IMG/VR virus record: IMGVR_UViG_3300009496_001865
Span: 1-63,015 of that record
Direction: 5' to 3' (one strand)
Source of the DNA: a virus
Length of the DNA: 63,015 nt
Part shown: positions 34,579 to 44,900 of the stretch, one piece after another
How positions within the stretch are numbered: position 1 is the first letter of the stretch
How the letters are laid out: each line of letters opens with the position of its first letter
Program-made: the position numbers and the translations under genes
Notes under the pieces: model-generated
Told to the model about the DNA's origin: nothing
What the model saw: only the letters and a program-made list of their open reading frames with translations
Database searches by the model: none

Positions 34579-35194
34579 GTAATGTGAAGTGTTTTGCTAG
34601 TAGTTCTGGTTCAGTGCCTGGTGTAAGTGTTAGCATGCCTTCAAAGCCTGCCTCTCTTAGTTCTTCTTCACTTGATAATTGCCAACCTGGATTGTTTGGA
34701 AACACACAACAAGGCATACAATTATAGTATGTTCCAACCTCATCGTCCCAGCCTCTTTTGTAAATGTTAGTTCCGTCTGTTTCAAAAATACCTACACCCT
34801 CGAATCTATCAATATCTCCCATCAGCATAGCCTCTCTGTTCTGTAAAAGCCAGCCTGGTCGTGCTAATCTATCATATACTTCGTAGTCATCTTTACTGTA
34901 TGGTGTTCTAAATCCCCATGCTGGATAGGCTGGGCAACCAGTTACTTCCATAAACTCTTTTGCTTCTTCATCTGTTAGTTCTGGTGGTATTATAAGTTCG
35001 CCTACTTCTTCTGAGTAATTATCACTTATCCATTGTAATTCTGTCGGCCAATCATCATAACTTATAGTTGAAGTTTCTTTGCCTTGGGTTTTAATTACAC
35101 CATCTTTTGCACCTGAGAGTGCTGTATAAACAATGTCGTCTAGTGTAAGGCTTAATTTATTTTCTGGAATATTAAAGTGCCAATCTAATTTCAT
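34574..35194 (-). CDS. phage protein of unknown function, 206 aa
   Basis: A Met at 35212 is in frame, but that start would read through a perfect TATAAATA promoter; ATG 35194 is preferred. The protein begins MKLDWHFNIP and contains a central 'CPAYPAWGFRTPY' stretch and a C-P-C-C cluster (NCMPCCVFPN), unusual for a phage cytoplasmic protein and possibly a metal or disulfide site. It is the first gene after a strong terminator and therefore depends on its own promoter. No family is recognised. Its context is virion assembly. Confidence 0.6.
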   Translation of the reverse strand: MKLDWHFNIPENKLSLTLDDIVYTALSGAKDGVIKTQGKETSTISYDDWPTELQWISDNYSEEVGELIIPPELTDEEAKEFMEVTGCPAYPAWGFRTPYSKDDYEVYDRLARPGWLLQNREAMLMGDIDRFEGVGIFETDGTNIYKRGWDDEVGTYYNCMPCCVFPNNPGWQLSSEEELREAGFEGMLTLTPGTEPELLAKHFTLP

Positions 35195-35199
35195 AATAC

Positions 35200-35207
35200 T
35201 ATTTATA
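35200..35207 (-). promoter_or_regulatory. T4 late promoter, perfect TATAAATA
   Basis: An exact match to the T4 late consensus, located between a Rho-independent terminator and the gene it serves, five bases before the ATG. This is the most secure promoter in the window. Confidence 0.75.
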
Positions 35208-35214
35208 TCCATAA

Positions 35215-35244
35215 AAAAAGCCAGTTTTTAAAAACTGGCTTTTT
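35215..35244. terminator. bidirectional Rho-independent terminator
   Basis: A perfect 15-base inverted repeat (arms 35215-35229 and 35230-35244) made of a GCCAGTTTTT/AAAAACTGGC core flanked by A and T runs, so a U-tract follows the hairpin in both directions. On the minus strand it closes the fibre/baseplate transcript after the 342-residue gene. Confidence 0.85.
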
Positions 35245-35274
35245 AATAAGTTCGAATCTCGTCTCGTCTCGTTC

Positions 35275-36303
35275 TTATGAACCTGATATTGCTCCCATAC
35301 TATCTGTCGGCTTAGTAATAGTAAGTCCTGAACCACTTGCATCTGGTGTATGCGTTCTTGCATTTAATGTAAATGTTCCATCAATGTAGTCATTTCCAAA
35401 TCCGTCATCACCATTTCCTGGAACACCATCTGGACCTGTTCCTGAACCTTCTGCGTGAGGATCACTGCATTCCATTCTTAGTGTAACCACTGTTGGGTTA
35501 GTAGTTGAGTTTACTCTACCTAAAATTCTTATATAGTTACTTGCATAACTACCTGAACCAAACTTCTTCCAAAGTTCCTGGTTACTTGTAGTTAATTCGT
35601 AAAATCCTTTTCCTTGGCCTGCTCCTGAACTTGCTGATGCTGTAATGTGATCAATATACACATCGCCCATAGCACTTAGCAAATCTGTCCAGTTAGTGTT
35701 CTGTGTAGTAGATGAACCACCACTTCTTGAAGCACTAAATCCTAATCTTCCGCCTGCATTAAAAAATGCTCTACATTCGCTTTCTGAAGAGAAACTAAAT
35801 GCTGTTTCTTCTGTTAAACTTGAATACCATGTGCTAGTATAAGTTACTGATGCCTCTGTTGCACTTGTTCTACTTGCTGGTGAAAATCTATTATCCCAAC
35901 AATCTTTAATATTAAGCATAACATTTGACCATACAGTTGCTGAAATAACGCCGCCATCTGCAACATCACTTCCGACATCAGTCCTAACTGTTTGCCCTAA
36001 AAATGCACATAAAGCCTGCACATCATCTTGTAATCGTTTAAATCCGCCTGTGGCATTATCGGCGTAAACTAATCCGCCTGCACTTGCGGCATTAACACCA
36101 GCACCACCTTGATGATAGCCATATCTTGTGTTTGTTGCTGGTCCGCCTCCACTTGCTGTTAAAGTGATATCATTAGCATTACCCAGCATTAAATTTACGT
36201 TTGTGCGGCTATTATTGAAATCCGCGTCATCTATTACATCGGTTGCAACGACCTGCGTCATATTAGTTCCGCCGTCTATTGTTACTGAACTTCCTGATGC
36301 CAT
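35275..36303 (-). CDS. virion structural protein (fibre/baseplate-associated), 342 aa
   Basis: Rich in Ser, Thr, Gly and Asn, with strands typical of phage fibres. The N-terminus 'SSVTIDGGTNMTQVV' and a central Gly/Ala-rich stretch resemble virion proteins that follow the baseplate genes in marine T4-like phages. The C-terminus contains an Asp/Gly-rich, possibly Ca2+-binding, stretch ('GPDGVPGNGDDGFGND'). TAGGAGAT precedes the ATG, and GGTAAATA lies about 28 bases upstream. The exact place in the particle is unknown. Confidence 0.7.
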   Translation of the reverse strand: MASGSSVTIDGGTNMTQVVATDVIDDADFNNSRTNVNLMLGNANDITLTASGGGPATNTRYGYHQGGAGVNAASAGGLVYADNATGGFKRLQDDVQALCAFLGQTVRTDVGSDVADGGVISATVWSNVMLNIKDCWDNRFSPASRTSATEASVTYTSTWYSSLTEETAFSFSSESECRAFFNAGGRLGFSASRSGGSSTTQNTNWTDLLSAMGDVYIDHITASASSGAGQGKGFYELTTSNQELWKKFGSGSYASNYIRILGRVNSTTNPTVVTLRMECSDPHAEGSGTGPDGVPGNGDDGFGNDYIDGTFTLNARTHTPDASGSGLTITKPTDSMGAISGS

Positions 36304-36331
36304 TTTTATCTCCTAAAACTTGTTATATTAC

Positions 36332-36339
36332 TATTTACC
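36332..36339 (-). promoter_or_regulatory. candidate late promoter GGTAAATA
   Basis: It overlaps the stop codon of the fibre gene by one base and is followed by a 28-base leader containing TAGGAGAT before the 342-residue gene. Confidence 0.4.
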
Positions 36340-38273
36340 TATTTAACACCAATTACTGCTTCTACTATGCCAGACTCACCGTCTGTCTTATCTTCTAAGG
36401 ATCTTCCTATAATTGCTCTTGCGTCATAGTCATCTGACCCTATTCCCCAAGCAAATCCTTCCATATCTGCACTAACTAGTCTTTCGCCTTTTTTAACTTT
36501 GCCTATAACTTTAACTTGAACTCTTCCTGTTAAAGCAACTGGTAAACCTTCAGCGTCTTTATTCATTAAGTATGCTGGATTTTCTGATATAACTCCAAAT
36601 ACTTCGTTATCAAATGCTTCTGTTGTTTGTGTAATTTCTTCTGCACCGCCAATCTTTACAACTGTTCCTGGTGCATAATCTCTGTCTGCTTTATATATCT
36701 CAGCCAAGTCAGCATATTTTGCCGAACTAGCCACACCATCAAACAAGGTAGCAGTAATAGTTCCTGATGCTGTAATAGTTGACCCACTACTTAATGAGCC
36801 TGCACTTACTAATCCGCTGAATGAGCCTGTAGTAGCACCTGAAAGTGCTCCACTACCATTTAATGTTGCAGTTCCATCTGTTAGTGAACCACCACTAATT
36901 TGACCTGATGCAGTAATAGTAGTTACACCTGTCAATGCTCCACTGCTCATTGTAGCAGTTCCGTCACTAACTCCTGCACTACCTGTTAATAAAGTTGTAA
37001 ACGTCTTAGCACCTGCAATTGAAGCCTGCGTTCCTGTTGTTCTTACAACGTTGGTTGAACTAACTGCTGATGCAATTTCTGTATCCACATACGTCTTATT
37101 AGTAATATGTGTTCCTGCACTTGGCGTTGCACTAACTATTGCAGTTCCACTTAATGTTGCATTAGCGGCATACAAGTTTTCTACTGGTGCTACACTTGTT
37201 CCAAAGTTTTGTGTGCCTGCACCAAATGTTACGTTTCCACTTACATCTAAGTTTACAAAATAACCATCTTGGAATCTATTACTTGATGTTCCTATATCAA
37301 CTGCTGTTCCGTTTGCAAATATACCACTTCCTGTTGAGCCACCTGGGCCAACATTTAATGCATCTAAATATGCATAACTAAATCTTGTTCCTGTTAAACC
37401 TATTGTGTAAGCACCGTCAGTATCTGGAACAACATTTGTATTGTTTCTAAAAATATCTTTACCAGCAATTCTACCTGCCGCTGTAGCAACTGGTGCCGGA
37501 TCTGTTAAGTCAATAGCATAAGCAATATTTGCCAATGATGCTGTATCTGATCTTGCATTTGGGTTATTTGCGTATTCACTTCTTAGTGATATACCTGATT
37601 TAACTGTAGTTCCAATTCCAGTGGCTCCATTAAGTTCTGCATAATGAGGATCTGTTGAATCTACTGCAAATTCGGCATGATCACTGAACAAAGCCATAAT
37701 AGATGAGTTACCATCACCATAATCGTTATGTCCTGGATTATCACTACCGTTACTGTAATATTTTAAAGCAATTACTGGAACAATTTTTGCACCTGATGTT
37801 TTTAAAAATAGTGTATCTAATTTAGCACCATAGATACTTGAACTACCAGTCATTGCATTACCAGTGTAGATATCTGTTACTGTTCCACCTGGTATAACTG
37901 CTGACTTAAATGCCGAGTTGGCGTAAACTTTTAATTCGTCATCTTTTGTATCGAAATACATTGAACCTTCTGTGAGGTTTGTGCTGATTGCTGTGCTTTT
38001 AACTTCTACTGCACTTGTTCTTTCCCAATCAGAACCATTATAAACTCTTAGTGTGCTATCATTCTTATTGAACCAAACTTGCCCGGTAAGTGGTGTTGAA
38101 GGAGCAGTAGTATGAGCAAAGTTTTCTAAATGCTTGATTGTGTTTTCTGCAATGTATTCGCCGTAATTTGTAGTATTACGTCCTATTAATGTTAGACTAG
38201 AGGTAGTATTAATTGCTCCGTCGGCAACGGATGCAAATACCGAACCATCTGTCTTATTTACTGTATATGCCAC
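36339..38273 (-). CDS. tail-fibre-type protein with C-terminal chaperone-like domain
   Basis: The protein has 644 residues from a GTG start, with AAGGAG eight bases upstream. The N-terminus 'AYTVNKTDGSVFASVADGAI' and 'PLTGQVWFN' are like virion-attached ends of marine T4-like tail fibres. The middle consists of Thr/Ser/Gly/Ala repeats of trimeric-fibre type. From about residue 525, 'YKADRDYAPGTVVKIGG' and 'VFGVISENPAYLMN' match the C-terminal cap found on many phage fibres, sometimes self-cleaving. It probably contacts the host surface. Whether the cap cleaves cannot be told. Confidence 0.8.
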   Translation of the reverse strand: MAYTVNKTDGSVFASVADGAINTTSSLTLIGRNTTNYGEYIAENTIKHLENFAHTTAPSTPLTGQVWFNKNDSTLRVYNGSDWERTSAVEVKSTAISTNLTEGSMYFDTKDDELKVYANSAFKSAVIPGGTVTDIYTGNAMTGSSSIYGAKLDTLFLKTSGAKIVPVIALKYYSNGSDNPGHNDYGDGNSSIMALFSDHAEFAVDSTDPHYAELNGATGIGTTVKSGISLRSEYANNPNARSDTASLANIAYAIDLTDPAPVATAAGRIAGKDIFRNNTNVVPDTDGAYTIGLTGTRFSYAYLDALNVGPGGSTGSGIFANGTAVDIGTSSNRFQDGYFVNLDVSGNVTFGAGTQNFGTSVAPVENLYAANATLSGTAIVSATPSAGTHITNKTYVDTEIASAVSSTNVVRTTGTQASIAGAKTFTTLLTGSAGVSDGTATMSSGALTGVTTITASGQISGGSLTDGTATLNGSGALSGATTGSFSGLVSAGSLSSGSTITASGTITATLFDGVASSAKYADLAEIYKADRDYAPGTVVKIGGAEEITQTTEAFDNEVFGVISENPAYLMNKDAEGLPVALTGRVQVKVIGKVKKGERLVSADMEGFAWGIGSDDYDARAIIGRSLEDKTDGESGIVEAVIGVK

Positions 38274-38284
38274 TTGTTATCTCC

Positions 38285-38896
38285 TTAACTTAATTGTATT
38301 CTTACCGTATATACAATTTCTATAATTCTGTTTTGACTCTTTTGCACTGGGTGGAAAATAACGTGTGTCAACATTGTTGCGTCGTTAATATCTGTTGCAT
38401 TTGTGAATAAACCTAATTCATCAAAAACATAATCTCCTTCATTGTCCGTGCTAGTGTCGAATAACTCTTGTCCGCTTGGTTCTGCGTATCCAAGAGTTGA
38501 TGTAATTTTTAAATCGCTGTAAGATGCACCTTGTATAACTTCTATCTTATTACTGTCATCTTGTGTTGTAAAACTTTTTTGATGCGTTCTATTATAAAGT
38601 GATCCTGATGCATCATATGACTCACTTACTCTAGGATTTTTATATATAACTTTTCCTGAAGTATCAACAGTAGTTCCACCACTGCCATATGCAATAAAGT
38701 TTATGTATTCGTTATCTGCATTACTTAAAGCAAGAGCAACTACTCTGGCCATATTACCATAGTGGATAGCATTCCTTTTATTAACAAGTTCCTCACCGGA
38801 TTCTTTATCTCTAATTAGGATATGTCCGCTGACGTTTAAACCAGCCTCATCGACTATTTCATCATTGTCTTTTTTCATATCTTTCTCTTCTTGCAT
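38285..38896 (-). CDS. virion-associated protein of unknown function, about 203 aa
   Basis: The in-frame Met at 38914 would include the GATAAATA promoter. ATG 38896 is preferred, and ATG 38878 (after GAGAAAG) is a possible later start. 'GHILIRDKESGEELVNKRNAIHYGNMARV' is a segment I associate with conserved structural-region genes of marine T4-like phages; the rest is beta-rich. Located between the giant protein and the fibre, it may link fibre to baseplate. The role is inferred from position only. Confidence 0.6.
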   Translation of the reverse strand: MQEEKDMKKDNDEIVDEAGLNVSGHILIRDKESGEELVNKRNAIHYGNMARVVALALSNADNEYINFIAYGSGGTTVDTSGKVIYKNPRVSESYDASGSLYNRTHQKSFTTQDDSNKIEVIQGASYSDLKITSTLGYAEPSGQELFDTSTDNEGDYVFDELGLFTNATDINDATMLTHVIFHPVQKSQNRIIEIVYTVRIQLS

Positions 38897-38904
38897 ATTG
38901 TAAC

Positions 38905-38912
38905 TATTTATC
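38905..38912 (-). promoter_or_regulatory. T4-like late promoter GATAAATA
   Basis: It sits in the 29-base gap after the giant gene, eight bases before the preferred ATG. It probably drives the 203-residue protein, the fibre gene and the 342-residue gene down to the terminator. Confidence 0.6.
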
Positions 38913-38943
38913 ACTTTTCATTATAAGATGTTTTAAACTTCGT

Positions 38944-41900
38944 TTAAATACCATCCCATGGGTCAGCATCAAAGCCTCTTACATCAAATCCTGTTGCTGA
39001 TGCAGAATCACCATGTAAAAATGCCGCGATAGTAACAGTTGTTGACCTATTTGTAATATCTGTAAGTCCTTGTGTAGAGCCATCTTCTTTTAACCAAACC
39101 TGAGTTCTTGGATCTCTATCACCATATCCTGATGTTCCTGGGTCATCAAATATTTGTGTTTTAGCCCCTGATACTACAGCAACACCTTGATTATGTGTTT
39201 GTATGGTTGTTCCTCTTGTTCCTCTTGTTAAAGATTTAATAGTATTGCCTACAACTAATCTATATTCAACTCTTTCTGTGCCGTCTATCCAAACAATTCC
39301 AGGTTTGCCTGGTGCTGGTTTAGGCAGTTTAGTTGCATCTGCAACATGTATTTCATCATCAAATATATTAAATTTCTGAGTAGTTGTTGATGATGTGGAG
39401 CCGTCTCTTAAAACTCTTAAATATTCTTCTCCACCAAACATATCATGATGCACAATATATTCAACTTCTGTAGTTTGTGGTCCTTTCTGGAATGTAACAT
39501 CACCCGCGGCACTAACATCACTTGCTGTAAGTCCGGGTATATTAACAGTGAATGATGTTGACGCAACATTAGAAACTGTAAATGAATTTCCTGTTATGTT
39601 TGCACTACTACTAGAAAGCGAAATAACATCTGCGTTTGACAGTAAATTTATTCCAACATCATTATTAATTGTTAATGTATCTCCTACTCTACTTATATTT
39701 GAAGTAGTATATGGGCCAACTGATATCGCACTAACAATTTGATTATTAGTATCGTAGGCATATGGTGATGTAGTAATATCAAATACTAAGTTTTCTAATG
39801 GTGATAATAATGCAAGTTCTTCTGGTCTTTCTTCACCGTATAATACTCTCTGGAATGTTACGCCGTCAAATCCTTCTACAGTCTCATTATTTTTTCTGTA
39901 AGTAATGTTACCTGTGAATGTTCCTATATAATTGTTTACTTCGATACTGCTATCAAAAGAACCACCTATACTATTAACATCATCCCAGCCTGCTGAATCC
40001 CAACCAAAGGCTTGTTCATACATGTCCTTACCAAAACTACTTCCTGAGTTCTTTGTAAATACATTTGCATCTATTTCTTCACCTCTAAAACCACCACCTA
40101 CTTTTGTTTTAACTAGTCCTAATGTTTTAACTAATGCTCCACTATTGACTGCCGCAAACATATTTGTAGCATCTTGTGTGTAACTTACATTTGAACTTGC
40201 ACCTGCACCGTAATAAGTATCAATATCTTTTACAAATTGTGTTCTAACTTCTTGATCATATTTAAATATTCTTGCTGATGATGTAAAGTTTGCGTTTGCT
40301 TGAACATCTGTATTTGATGTTAGGTTAAGTAATACTATATTATCTGCTATTAGTTTATTGTAACTACTTGCTGATATATTGCTATTGGCGCCTAGCAATC
40401 TCCAATCAACTCTGTCAAATACTAATTTAACTTTTCCTGATCTAACAATAGTATTAGCCTGTGCATAATTATTATACCAATTTTTATAATCAGTATCTGT
40501 AGACATTATTGTTTGATCGTCACTATTACCAGGATCAAGTATTCTAACTTTACCTACTATTGGATCTGGATATGGCGGTTTATCATAGTCACTAATCATT
40601 TGACCAGTGATGTATTCTATTGGAGTTTTCTTACCATCTTTGTATTCTCTAATTTTTGCAGTATAAGCCTTTGCTTCTTCCATGTATTCTAATACAGGAT
40701 TAAAGTTATCCGGACTAAAGTCTATTCTTGTATTTAAATCTTGCTCTTCTTTTTCTATAAACAAGTAACTTGTTTTAAATGCCCAATCTATTTGTTTTTG
40801 TTCGCCATAAACATATTTTAACATTTCAAAGAAGAATTTGTTCCAATACTCTGTTCCTGCAAATACTTTATCTCTTAATATTACAAGGAATGCTCTTAAT
40901 TCTGCTTGTAATTTTGCATTGTTAGTATCTGAATAAATTTCTTTTTTAATTCTTACAGTTTCATTTTCTATTGCAATTTTTGTAAATTTAAGAGACTTAG
41001 CATTCCATCTCCAAAGATGGAATCTATCTGTTGCTGAACCTCTTACCATTATAACCGCACCGTCTGGTAATCCGCTTTGTTTTAATGATTCTAATTCTTT
41101 TTCACTTTGAACATTCATTATTGCTTTTTCTTGAGAAGTATATCTAATTTTTTTATTATTAGAATTATCTACTCTTTCAATTGCATACCAATTTGCATCT
41201 ATAATGTAATCTCTAGTTGGCATTGAGGCCGCCCAATTAGGATTTAGAGATTTAAGTTTTTCATCTGCAAGTATTTCATTTAATACTTCTCTCATTAACC
41301 TTCTTGCTTCTTTAGGATTTTTAAATAAAGTTTGTCTTGGTCTAAACTTAACACCATATTTTTCTGCTTCGCTAAGTTTACTATTAGGAACTTCATCGCC
41401 TACTGAATTCACTTCACATAAACTGTCTATAAGTTTGTTACTAATATCTGCAGGAACTGTGCTGTTGTTATCACCTTCCCGTAATAGTTTCCAAGAGTTA
41501 TGTTTTAATCCTAAAGGATTAAGATTTCTACTTATATTAATTTGTAGTATGTCGTCTTCTTCTCTTAAAGAACTTCCTAAGTTACCTGCAACAACTGATG
41601 TGTTACTTACAAATGATAATGTATGTAGTCCTTGCCCGATTGGGTCTGCTAAGTATCTAGCAAGTTCTACTGTTGAGAACTTCCTATTATTTTTAATTCC
41701 TGCATACCCTGTAATTTCTTCTTTGTTTTGTATCCAGTAATAATAATATGTTTTAAAATCGCCTGAACGAGAATCGTATTTTACATCTGTAAGATAATGC
41801 GAACCATTCCTAGGAGTTCCTGTTCCTGTATACTCTATTGGTAATTGCTCTGTCTCACACCATTCGTAAAGTGTAATACCACTGCCTGGCATTGCTTTAC

Positions 41901-44900
41901 CCCAATCCAACCATCGTTGTCTGTTTGATCCTTGCTCATACCACTTGTATCTTATAGTTGATGTATCCCACCAAACTTCGCCTACGTTGTCTTTTCCAAA
42001 ACTTGATCTTGCATTATTATATGCCACAGGGTCATTTTCACTTACATAATCTATTTCTGTTTCTATAAATGCTGGAATAACTCCTTTAAAAGGATCCCAC
42101 ATATGATAATCAAATTCTTTTGCACCAGTATCGTCATCATACAATAATGCATTCTTAACAAATTTAGAATCCACTAATTGTTCTTGTTCTCTTATTAATG
42201 TTCCGTTCTCGTAATATGACCATTTGCCATTTACATCATCAATCCATACATTTGCAAATTCATTTTTATTTGTTGTGCTAATGCCGGCAAACTCTACTGC
42301 CGCATTTGCAATATCTGTTTCTTTATTATATCTTAAACTTTCTAATACAGCAACTCTTGAACTTTGACTAATACCTCTATTAAGTCTTACTGGGCCACCG
42401 GTTTGTGCAGAACGTAATTCGTATTGATACAAGTCACCTGTAAATGTAACTATTGCATTACCAAACAAACTACTTGGGTCTGCTGTTAATGTGTCAACAC
42501 ATATAATAGATAGTTCTTCTTCTACTTCTGTTTGATCTAATTTATATCCATCATCGTCTACATAGTCTGATGCTGATCCTTTAACAGGATTCTTTTCATT
42601 TACTGATGTCTCATCAGTCATATACATACATAATAAATCGTTGTTATAATCACCTCCAGGAAGACCTAAATTTTCTAGCATACCTGGTGTAACTTCATCA
42701 AATGCAATACCGTCAAATATTGGTGATTCTATTCCTAAGAATCCAATACCGCCACTACCTGGACTATAAGTAACAACTAAATCTTTGGGATCGTAGCCAC
42801 TGCCTATTAATCCTTCGTTTATGTCATTTGCTAAACTGAAAGGAATGTCTGTATCAGTAATTGCATCAGGTAAACCTAAGGCACTTTTTGCATCTCCTCT
42901 TTCAGAACAGTCTGGTATTTCTCTAGATGTTAAAAATACTCTTGCACCAGTTCCGCCGCCAAACTGACCTCTAATTGGATCATACCCGCCTGGGGATTCT
43001 AATTTTGCATTTTGTCTTAATGGATCATATTGTCCTAATCCTGAACCTGCGCCAGTGCCATCGTCTTCGTCGCCAAAGTTTATGTTATCATATTCTAAAG
43101 GAATACCATTTGTTAAATCACTTGGGAATATTTTATATACACCTCTGTCTATAATTCTAATACTAATAATTTCGCCTACTGGTCTACCTTCATTTAAATG
43201 TAATAATGAGTCTGCTGTTACAACACTAACAACTTCAAATTTAGCAACCCTTTCTGGGAAGCCTTTGCCGCCGCCTATTTTTGCTGTTAATGTGGCTGGT
43301 GTTGCCGTTGAACTAGGATCTAAATCTATAACTCTAACTTTAGGTGGGTTCTCCATTGAGTAACCACTACCTCTATTTGATAGGTTAACTGAAGTTATTT
43401 GTCCGTCTTGGTTTAAGTTTACTCCACTAACTATAGCACCTGATCCTGGAGTTGTTCCGTCTCCAATATAAATTTTAACATTTGCCGCAGAACTATAGCC
43501 TAAACCTGGTATGCTTACACAAACTTCTGTAATACCACCATGTGGACTAGGAACTGGAGTTCCGCCAACTGCTCTTAACCTGTCACCTACTGAATACCCA
43601 TCTCCGCCTGATTGTTGCGTCTTACTAACATTAAAGTAAGTAGCACCCTGTGTAGATGATGTGCTACCTGAGAACGAAGCAGTAGTGCCATCTTCTAAAT
43701 ATCTTGTATAGTTTGCAGTAATACTACTAACGGTTGAACTTGTTGGTATTCCGTTAGCATTATATGTAGTTTCTGTAACTCCGCTTGTTGGAGGAATTAT
43801 AACCGCATCATTAGTTCTAGTTTCACCTGAAGAAAAACTTCTAACAACATGGAAGTCCAATACTTCTTTGTATGCTCCGCCTCTACATCCATCTCTGAAT
43901 GTAAGTGGTGCGTTTGTGCAACTTGTAATTCTTACTGCTGGTTGTTTATCCTTTGCACTCTTACTTGCCTTATAACCATTGCCTGATTGACATAGTATTG
44001 CATTCATTGTTGCATCTACTCCGCCACCTGGTATAACAATTCTTGTTCCATTAATAATTAATTCATCACCTGGTGTAAGGCCTCCCATATCATTCATAGG
44101 AATACATGCTTGTGGTGTAGGATATTTTATAGGTGCATAAATTGGTTTAGATGCTCTAAATATTCCATCTACCTTTTTCTTAGGTATTAGTTTTAATACA
44201 GGATTAGTATTAAAGTCTGCATCTCTATCATTAAATGCTCTTCCATCGACTTCTACAGGTGGTGCTGATTGATTTAGACCATCTGCTATTCCTGTTCCTG
44301 GAATATAACCAGGCATACCTGGATACTGAACTAGGCTTACAATATTACCTGAGCCTATTCCTGACATACTATCCATCTTGTTTATGTCATATTTACTTGT
44401 AAATCTCTGCGTTGTAGGGTTCCACATCAAGTCTAAGTTGCCTGATAGACTAGCATAACGTGAATAACTTCTTCCTCTAATAGGCCTTGGTGCTATCTGT
44501 ATTGGTGCTGGAACCGGAGCACTCAGAGGTATAACTATACCACCTGATACTCTTTGATAACTTGTATTAACATATTTGTCTGCACCTAATGGTGTGTTAT
44601 CTGGAGTAGAAGGTTGCCAAGTTTGTTTAACTTTTTTCCTGTAAACACTTGGTAAGTAATTAAATCCGCTTCCTGACGAGTTACCAAATCCTCCAAAGTT
44701 ATGCTGGAATGCATATTTATGATGTTGATAACGGCCGCCACCGCCTCCTATTTGTTTCTTAGTTTGTGGTGCACCTGCTGGTTGAACAAATGGACTTTGA
44801 TATCCTGTTCCGCCTGGGGCACCTGGGTTACCAGAACCATAATTTGTTTGTCCGTTGTTTGCTGGTAAGTTTGCTCCACCTGGTGTTACACCGCTTGTAG

